NCBI GenBank assembly: GCA_022791355.1
Contig: JAAVYX010000231.1
Coordinates: forward strand, 1-11,632
From: Clostridiales bacterium
Lineage (GTDB): Bacteria > Bacillota > Clostridia > Oscillospirales > Acutalibacteraceae
Reading direction: 5' to 3'
DNA length: 11,632 nt
Shown: positions 8,101-11,632 of the stretch, piece by piece
How the letters are laid out: every line of letters starts with the position of its first letter
Position numbering within the stretch: the first letter of the stretch is position 1
Position numbers and translations under genes: made by a program
Notes under the pieces: generated by a model
Told to the model about the DNA's origin: nothing
What the model saw: only the letters and a program-made list of their open reading frames with translations
The model's database searches: none

Positions 8101-9348
8101 CCAGGCGTGGGGACGGAGCACCATCTTTTGCTGGCTCTGCATGGCGACCTCATTGAACTGCCACATGAGGAAATTCGACTTGTCCTTGGCGCCGAAAATA
8201 AAGCCGGCCGCGCCCTTGGTCATGGTGAAATTCCACTCGACCTGATAATTCTGTACCGAACTGGGGTCAATCTCATCATCGGCCGTCTTCTGCCAGATGA
8301 CGTCCGCGCCGCCCTGATTGGTGGCGTGGATCCAGCCGTCGCTGATCGTATCGGCGGCGCCCAGCTGAAACCGCACCTTGTTGGGATCGCTGAAATCCTC
8401 GGAAAAGAGCACCTTACCGCTGGTATCGGTAGCCTTGATGTAATCCAGGCTGGATTTTTCCGCAGTCTTGCCGTCGCCGGTGCCGTGACGCAGGCCGATC
8501 AGGCCGAAATTCGGCACAGGCACATCCCGGCGGTCGACCTGAGTATCGTTGATGAAGGTGGTGACGGTAGCGCCCCGCACCTCTATGCGCATTTTATGCG
8601 CCTCGCTGCGCTGGTCCCAGGGAATCACGCTGGAAACGTCCACCGACGCTACCTGACGGGGGCCGCCGTCCGTCCACACATGGGGGTTCAGCGTGACCTT
8701 TTGGCCGTTCGTATCGTTAATGCCAATCTGCCACATGTTGAAATTTCTCTTATCCTTGGCGCCGAAGATAACGCCGCCGGCCCAATTGTCAACCTTGAAA
8801 ACGTATTCCAGATCATAGTCCGCAACCGTTTCCTCTGTAGGGGCGCTTACCTGGGCGTTGGCCTTGTCCGAAGTAATCCAGGAAGCGCCGGCCCAATCCT
8901 CGGCCGTCAGCAGGCCCGCGCCGAACTTGGCCGTTTCCGACTCGGCGGCGCCGCCCTGGCTATCCCAGGCCTTGACCTTCCAGTAGTAATCGGCCGCCGC
9001 CTCAAACTTGCCCTCATAGGCAATGGCGGTGGTACGGTCGCTCTTTACCTTGCCCGAATCCCAGGCGTCGTAATCCCCGGCGGCCAGCTTGGCCTCGCTG
9101 GTGGAGACCAGAATCTGATAATCGGTCTGCTGGATATCCCGGACGGCTGCGTCCAGCTTCCAGGAGAGCAGCGGCGCGGCTTCGTCCACCGCCTCGGGAT
9201 TTTCCAGATACTCGCATCGCAAATCATAGACCCGAAGCCCGGTGTCAGCCGCCTGAGTGTCTCCGGCAGCCGGCAGGGCCGTAACGCCTACAGTCAGGGC
9301 GCCGGTCAGAACAGCGGCAAGCAGAGCTTTCGCTTTTTTACCCAACAT
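4972..9348 (-). CDS. Giant secreted GH78 alpha-L-rhamnosidase with dockerin
   Basis: A 1458-residue exported enzyme that should remove alpha-L-rhamnose from plant glycans such as rhamnogalacturonan. Residues 1-34 are a signal peptide and 38-145 an N-terminal Ig-like domain ending at GASWITSD. Residues 178-540 are two tandem jelly-roll units. The usual rhamnosidase order follows: N-domain 545-720 (YEMYVNGQRVGDEYFAPGWT), beta-sandwich 730-835, six-hairpin catalytic barrel 845-1190, C-domain 1195-1305. The proposed general acid is E881 in CPQRDERRGWTGD and the base E1149 in TTIWERW; their 268-residue spacing agrees with characterised GH78 enzymes. Residues 1308-1396 are a Big_2-like Ig domain and 1397-1458 a type I dockerin (D1398/D1400/N1402/T1406/D1409 and D1435/D1437/N1439/S1443/D1446). 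Typical GH78 enzymes have about 900-1000 residues, so the extra length comes from the insert and the tail. The ATG has AAGGAG at 9 nt. Bond specificity cannot be read from sequence. Confidence 0.95.
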   Translation of the reverse strand: MLGKKAKALLAAVLTGALTVGVTALPAAGDTQAADTGLRVYDLRCEYLENPEAVDEAAPLLSWKLDAAVRDIQQTDYQILVSTSEAKLAAGDYDAWDSGKVKSDRTTAIAYEGKFEAAADYYWKVKAWDSQGGAAESETAKFGAGLLTAEDWAGASWITSDKANAQVSAPTEETVADYDLEYVFKVDNWAGGVIFGAKDKRNFNMWQIGINDTNGQKVTLNPHVWTDGGPRQVASVDVSSVIPWDQRSEAHKMRIEVRGATVTTFINDTQVDRRDVPVPNFGLIGLRHGTGDGKTAEKSSLDYIKATDTSGKVLFSEDFSDPNKVRFQLGAADTISDGWIHATNQGGADVIWQKTADDEIDPSSVQNYQVEWNFTMTKGAAGFIFGAKDKSNFLMWQFNEVAMQSQQKMVLRPHAWNGGNPSSLGDVDVSSAVAWADRYKPHVMRVEVTGKHIDTYIDDKKVDSRDVSLSGYGMLGFRHHGNAQESCTVDSIRATASDGTVLFQNDFDDPMDMTFSGGEIADGKLIVSHSQGELCWESSVTTSMMRKTFDAADKEIVRAKIFSSALGVYEMYVNGQRVGDEYFAPGWTDYNIRVQYQGYDVTDLVKKGGKNVWGVLAAPGWFSGKIGLTGQTYSSGTGFIGRMIIDYADGTSETVITDESWKFGDPFVLGGDIIDGETYDASKELGGSDSGFATVQVSDESWKNAYIRHKKSTGRNLVAQIDPPVRITEELPAKRVWEKDGRILIDFGQNIAGSIRVKVKAAAGSKLRFRYGEALRADGTLDTQNLRAAKVTDYYVVGGAGEGVYQPRFTFHGFRYAEITGLDIANLTAADVTALAMSSDLTMTGSYESSNEMVNQLYSNILWSQRDNYLSIPTDCPQRDERRGWTGDAQVFVRAGSYNMDSVAFYRKFLFDLRDAQNKQGAYPDVAPTIGFGNFGNGQWADAGVICPWTIYRQYGDVRTLLENYESMRKYMDFCATKHNGYIMSHGIYGDWLCVIEDTPKELVQTSYYGYVASLMEQIAQTLFQETGERFYLTHSKEYAALFEQIKTAFNNRFVSADGKIGNGSQAGYVLALAFGLLDEDKCQAAADKLVENIQRRGNHLTTGFTSISRLCPTLSKYGYEDVAYTLLTNKTYPSWGYSIERGATTIWERWDSCLPDGTIDYSGDKGGMNSLNHYSFGSVSEWMFTNSLGIELDSAQAGFKTFVLQPEPYKNREIDISYAKGSYDSIRGTISSDWSFDKNGKLVYKATVPANTTATLYLPVEETDTVYEGKTLAKDAEGVAFVKYEDGKAIYTLKSGSYRFALAPAETVTDRVTVSADVTVAVQGKTTQLTAKVLGDGASQKVKWTVSGGKAGTSIDQNGLLTVAADETAKTLTVTAAAADDPSVTGSLQLSVRPQGDLDGNGAVTIQDVMEACKILARKSAGKTPTADELAVSDLDGNKDVSINDVMEICKILARQA
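7729..8817 (-). repeat. Tandem jelly-roll units inside the GH78 protein
   Basis: This stretch encodes residues 178-540 of the rhamnosidase, two related units of about 170-190 residues. Unit A (178-366) and unit B (368-540) align through IFGAKDK.NF.MWQ, LNPHVW/LRPHAW, VDVSS, MR.EV and GL.G.RH/GMLGFRH, then end with VLFSEDFSDP / VLFQNDFDDP and a conserved tryptophan. This resembles ConA-like carbohydrate-binding domains of the CBM66/DUF1080 type. The units sit between the Ig-like domain and the N-domain, two parts that are adjacent in ordinary GH78 enzymes. A glycan-binding role is inferred. Confidence 0.75.
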
Positions 9349-9378
9349 GGTTGCACGCTCCTTTTTTCCTTATTCACC

Positions 9379-9407
9379 AAAATATCCGTAGGTCTGCCGG
9401 ATATTTT
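9379..9407 (-). promoter_or_regulatory. Inverted repeat in the GH78 leader, candidate operator or RNA hairpin
   Basis: A perfect 10-bp inverted repeat (AAAATATCCG at 9379-9388 and its complement at 9398-9407) surrounds 9 nt. It begins just after the expected transcription start of the GH78 promoter and ends before the ribosome site at 9358-9363. This is the usual place for a repressor operator. The AT-rich outer part and CG inner part would also fold as an RNA stem. No regulator gene lies in the window. Confidence 0.5.
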
Positions 9408-9416
9408 ACTGCCATT

Positions 9417-9445
9417 ATCATAGCACATTCCGTAATCTGCGTCTA
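9417..9445 (-). promoter_or_regulatory. Candidate promoter for the GH78 gene
   Basis: On the minus strand there is TAGACG (9445-9440), a 17-nt spacer ending in TGC, and TATGAT (9422-9417). The TGn directly before the -10 box makes it an extended -10 promoter, which can make up for the modest -35 box (four of six matches). The expected start is near 9410, about 62 nt before the ATG. Confidence 0.6.
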
Positions 9446-9670
9446 TATTTGCTTGGTATATTGAAAAATCTGCAAATTTAGGCAGTTTTTAGAGCAGATA
9501 CGAACAGATTCGCGCATCTGGCATACGAGGAGGCCCTGTCCACATATATATGGATAAATTTTTGTATTTTAATAAAAGGATATCTGGCGCGAAACCCTCC
9601 CTTTAAGCCCAATAACAAACTGTAAATGTCATTCAATGAAAACCTCAAAAACACATTTATAAGAGCATGT
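9446..9670 (+). other. Non-coding leader upstream of the phosphate permease
   Basis: No gene is visible in this AT-rich half of the divergent region. It holds a short CTGC...GCAG stem followed by five T residues (about 9470-9487), a nested stem (CAGAT/ATCTG around CGAA/TTCG, 9496-9520), and a near-palindrome TCCACATATATATGGA (9539-9554). I see no plus-strand promoter with good boxes and spacing, and no convincing Pho box, so how the permease is started and controlled remains open. Confidence 0.35.
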
Positions 9671-9680
9671 AAGGAGGTGA
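9671..9680 (+). promoter_or_regulatory. Strong ribosome binding site that sets the permease start at TTG
   Basis: AAGGAGGTGA is an almost complete complement of the 16S rRNA tail. The GGAGG core lies 8 nt before the in-frame TTG at 9686. The upstream ATG at 9626 has no such site and would add 20 polar residues ahead of the first membrane segment. Confidence 0.8.
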
Positions 9681-9685
9681 AGCCT

Positions 9686-10696
9686 TTGTCTCTGGCGCTG
9701 CTTGTGATGATCTTCTGCGTACTGGGCGTCATTTTTGTCAATGGCTGGACCGACGCGCCCAACGCCATCGCCACGGTGGTAGGCACCCGCGCACTGCGGC
9801 CGGGAGCCGCGGTGGCCATGGCCGCGGTCTGTAATCTTCTGGGAGCCGCCGCCGTAACGGCCATAGGAGCCAAGGTGGCCTTTACCATTGAAAGCATCGC
9901 CCATTTCGGTTCGGGTAAAACGGCCCTGGCCGCGCTGGCCGCCGCCCTGCTATCCATCATCGGCTGGGCTGCGCTGGCCTGGCGGTTCGGCATCCCCACC
10001 AGCGAAAGCCACGCCCTGGTTGCGGGACTGACCGGCGCGGCCATGGCGGCCTCCAATCTGGACGCGGTCAACGCGGGGGCCTGGGGTATGGTGCTGTTGG
10101 GGCTGGCCGTCTCCACCCTGCTGGGCTTTGGGCTGGGGTTCGCCGCAGCCCGGCTGGTGGAAAGGCTCTGCTATTCCCTCCCCCGCCGGCCGGCCGGCCG
10201 TTTCTTCTCGGCCGCTCAGATTCTGACCGGCGCGGCCACCGCTTTTCTCCACGGCGCGCAGGACGGGCAGAAGTTCATGGGGGTCTGCGTACTGGGACTG
10301 CTGCTGGTAAAAGGGCAAACGCCGGGGCCGGACACGGTCATTCCCGTCGGGGTGGTAGCAGTCTGTTCCCTGGTCATGGCGCTGGGAACTTCGGCGGGGG
10401 GCGGCCGGATTATCAAGGCCGTAGGGATGGAGATGGTACAGCTGGAAAAGCATCAGGGCTTCGCCGCCGACCTGGCGGCCTCGGCCTGTCTGCTGCTCTG
10501 CACCCTGGCCGGCGCGCCGGTGAGCACCACCCACACCAAGACCGCCGCCGTACTGGGCGTGGGGACCGCCCGGCGAGTCTCTCTGGTAAACTGGCGGATG
10601 GCCGGAGAAATGGCCGCCGCCTGGGTCTGCACCTTTCCGGCCTGCGGTCTCATGGGCTATCTGCTCTCCAAGCTCTTTTTACTGCTTTTCGCGTAA
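9686..10696 (+). CDS. pit: PiT-family inorganic phosphate permease
   Basis: A 336-residue multi-spanning membrane protein that should import phosphate with a cation. Both halves of the PiT signature are present: NGWTDAPNAIATVV near residues 19-32 and HGAQDGQKFMG at 189-199. Each half is followed by its serine/histidine motif, PTSESHALVAG (104-114) and PVSTTHTKTAAVLG (278-291). Hydrophobic alanine- and leucine-rich segments fill the rest. The length is that of the compact bacterial type. TTG at 9686 is chosen as the start because of the ideal ribosome site and because the membrane segment then begins at once; an ATG at 9626 in the same frame is the alternative. It is transcribed away from the GH78 gene. 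The DUF47 gene downstream is the usual partner of such permeases, which supports the call. Confidence 0.93.
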   Translation: MSLALLVMIFCVLGVIFVNGWTDAPNAIATVVGTRALRPGAAVAMAAVCNLLGAAAVTAIGAKVAFTIESIAHFGSGKTALAALAAALLSIIGWAALAWRFGIPTSESHALVAGLTGAAMAASNLDAVNAGAWGMVLLGLAVSTLLGFGLGFAAARLVERLCYSLPRRPAGRFFSAAQILTGAATAFLHGAQDGQKFMGVCVLGLLLVKGQTPGPDTVIPVGVVAVCSLVMALGTSAGGGRIIKAVGMEMVQLEKHQGFAADLAASACLLLCTLAGAPVSTTHTKTAAVLGVGTARRVSLVNWRMAGEMAAAWVCTFPACGLMGYLLSKLFLLLFA

Positions 10697-10964
10697 ATTC
10701 TAAAAAGTAAAAAACGGAAACGCGGACATGCGCCCAAGCATCCGTGTACAGACTTTCATCCTGGAAATTACGGCTCCCAGAATGTGATTTATAAACCGGA
10801 ACAAACCTAATTTTTGTTCTGATAAGAGGTTAATTGTGGGGAAAACCGATGGTCAGGCTGACGTTTGCAGCCCATGTTGACATAGGCGCGAGGGGAACCG
10901 GCACGGTATGATCCAATAGGGCTATACAGATTCCAGAAAACGATCACAGAAAGGGGATTTTGCA
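10697..10964 (+). other. 268-nt gap between permease and DUF47 genes
   Basis: No coding sequence is visible. It contains a hairpin at 10720-10747 (10 pairs including one wobble, 2-nt bulge, no U-tract), which may weakly end the permease message. A second, perfect 7-bp stem GAACAAA/TTTGTTC lies at 10799-10819. A TTGACA (10877-10882) and a TATGAT (10907-10912) are present but 24 nt apart, too far for an ordinary promoter. AAGGGG at 10951-10956 serves the next gene. Confidence 0.4.
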
Positions 10965-11525
10965 TTGCGACACAAAAACAACGCCTTCGGGAACGACCTG
11001 GTAAAATGCGCTGATTTCCCGCTTCAGCAGGCCCAAAGCCTTACCGCGGGCGGGAAGGATGGGGACGCCGTCGCGCTGGCGGCCTTGCACCGGCAATCGG
11101 CCCTGCACTACGCCGCTTTCTGCGATAAGGCCGACCGGGCCTTTGTCACGCCCATCGACCGGCGGGACCTACTGGAGCTGGCCGCCGCCTTCCACCGCTT
11201 GACCGGCAGGCTGGCCCCCCTCCCCATCTCCCTGGACAAGGCGCACCACGACCGGCTGACGAGTATGTGCCGGGCCCTGAAGGAGGCCGTATCCCTTTGG
11301 AGGCCGCTGGGGGCCAAAACCGCCGCCCCCCTTCTTCCTCTGCGGCGGGCGGGGGCGGAGGCCCAAGCCGGATTGGAGGCCGCGGCCAGGGAACGGGAGA
11401 CCCTTTTGCAGCGCGCGGCGCCCGTATGGCAGCGGCTGGACGCGCTCTTCCGTATAGAGGCCGCCTTCCGCTGCGGGGATGAAACCGCCGACCTCATCCG
11501 CCGCGTGCGGATTCAAAACGAGTGA
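10965..11525 (+). CDS. Divergent DUF47 / PhoU-like phosphate-transport accessory protein
   Basis: A 186-residue, mainly helical cytoplasmic protein. The best family mark is FVTPIDRRDLLEL (60-72), matching the F-I-T-P-I-D-R-E-D core of DUF47 proteins, and the tail ETADLIRRVRIQNE (173-186) also fits the family end. DUF47 proteins are PhoU relatives found beside PiT permeases and thought to tune uptake. The family's paired acidic motifs (E/D-x-x-x-D) on the helices around the core are replaced: H42...A46 before it and H77/R78...G81 after it. In the last helix E165 remains but its partner is R169. Metal binding is therefore doubtful. The start is TTG at 10965, with AAGGGG 8 nt upstream. The gene follows the permease by 268 nt, whereas the pair is usually contiguous. 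The family call is probable; the function is inferred. Confidence 0.75.
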   Translation: MRHKNNAFGNDLVKCADFPLQQAQSLTAGGKDGDAVALAALHRQSALHYAAFCDKADRAFVTPIDRRDLLELAAAFHRLTGRLAPLPISLDKAHHDRLTSMCRALKEAVSLWRPLGAKTAAPLLPLRRAGAEAQAGLEAAARERETLLQRAAPVWQRLDALFRIEAAFRCGDETADLIRRVRIQNE

Positions 11526-11559
11526 CCCATAAGATTCCTTCCCTTTCCTGAATTTACAT

Positions 11560-11590
11560 GGTATAATAACCGCAAGGCGGTTATTATACC
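11560..11590 (+). terminator. Perfect 14-bp hairpin after the DUF47 gene, probable bidirectional terminator
   Basis: GGTATAATAACCGC (11560-11573) and its exact complement (11577-11590) enclose a 3-nt loop, 35 nt after the stop codon. The AACCGC/GCGGTT core is followed on either strand by the T-rich run TTATTATA, the layout of a two-way intrinsic terminator. The last 42 nt of the window after it show nothing I can assign. Confidence 0.6.
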
Positions 11591-11632
11591 CCACGGATGG
11601 CCCCACGCCGGGGACGGCGGGGATGCCAATTA

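Noticed and set aside
5827..9423. Long plus-strand open frames of 704 and 476 codons opposite the GH78 gene
   Set aside because: They are antisense to a gene with clear catalytic motifs. Their translations are low-complexity runs of G, V, A and L without a recognisable domain, as expected opposite a GC-rich gene with few TTA, CTA or TCA codons.
9625..9650. Possible Pho box (CTGTAAATGTCAT-like) before the permease
   Set aside because: Only one loose half-match is present, and no second repeat is correctly spaced.
9626..9685. ATG at 9626 as start of the permease
   Set aside because: It has no ribosome binding site and adds a polar tail, while the in-frame TTG at 9686 sits 8 nt behind a near-perfect one.
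9478..10534. Minus-strand frames opposite the permease
   Set aside because: The plus strand carries both PiT signatures and an ideal ribosome site; the antisense products are compositionally odd and featureless.
10877..10912. TTGACA and TATGAT as a promoter for the DUF47 gene
   Set aside because: The 24-nt spacing is too long for a normal sigma-A promoter, so I note the boxes but do not call a promoter.
11169..11606. A 145-codon minus-strand frame at the right end
   Set aside because: It overlaps the DUF47 gene in antisense and runs through the terminal hairpin, with no family resemblance.

Overview
The window looks like a GC-rich chromosomal segment from an anaerobic gut-type Firmicute, most likely of the Ruminococcaceae/Oscillospiraceae kind. 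The basis is the Gram-positive style genes (AGGAGG-type ribosome binding sites, TTG starts), secreted glycosidases ending in type I dockerins, and a CotH-kinase protein of the kind found beside such enzymes. The lineage is inferred from gene content only.

Positions 1-9348 hold three minus-strand genes, read right to left: a very large alpha-L-rhamnosidase (GH78), a multi-modular GH43 glycosidase, and a secreted CotH-kinase-family protein whose C-terminus is cut by the left edge. All three start with a signal peptide. The two glycosidases end in nearly identical dockerins, so they are probably attached outside the cell to a cohesin-bearing scaffold that is not in this window. GH78 plus GH43 points to pectic side chains or rhamnogalacturonan-like plant polysaccharide. 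Candidate promoters precede the GH78 and CotH genes, and hairpins lie after the GH78 and GH43 genes. The three genes may therefore be separate units, or a cluster with partial read-through, rather than one tight operon.

Positions 9349-9685 form a divergent control region. It contains a good minus-strand promoter, a 10-bp inverted repeat in the GH78 leader, and a long leader for the rightward gene.

Positions 9686-11525 hold two plus-strand genes for phosphate uptake: a PiT-type phosphate permease and, after an unusual 268-nt gap, a divergent DUF47/PhoU-like protein. These are normally partners, but here the DUF47 protein has lost most of the acidic metal-binding positions of its family. A perfect 14-bp hairpin follows it and probably ends the unit.

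I see no CRISPR array, tRNA, rRNA, insertion sequence or phage gene. I do not see a clearly new multi-gene system. The most interesting points are the shared, cysteine-containing dockerin modules, the double jelly-roll insertion in the rhamnosidase, the secreted CotH kinase beside them, and the degenerate DUF47 protein.
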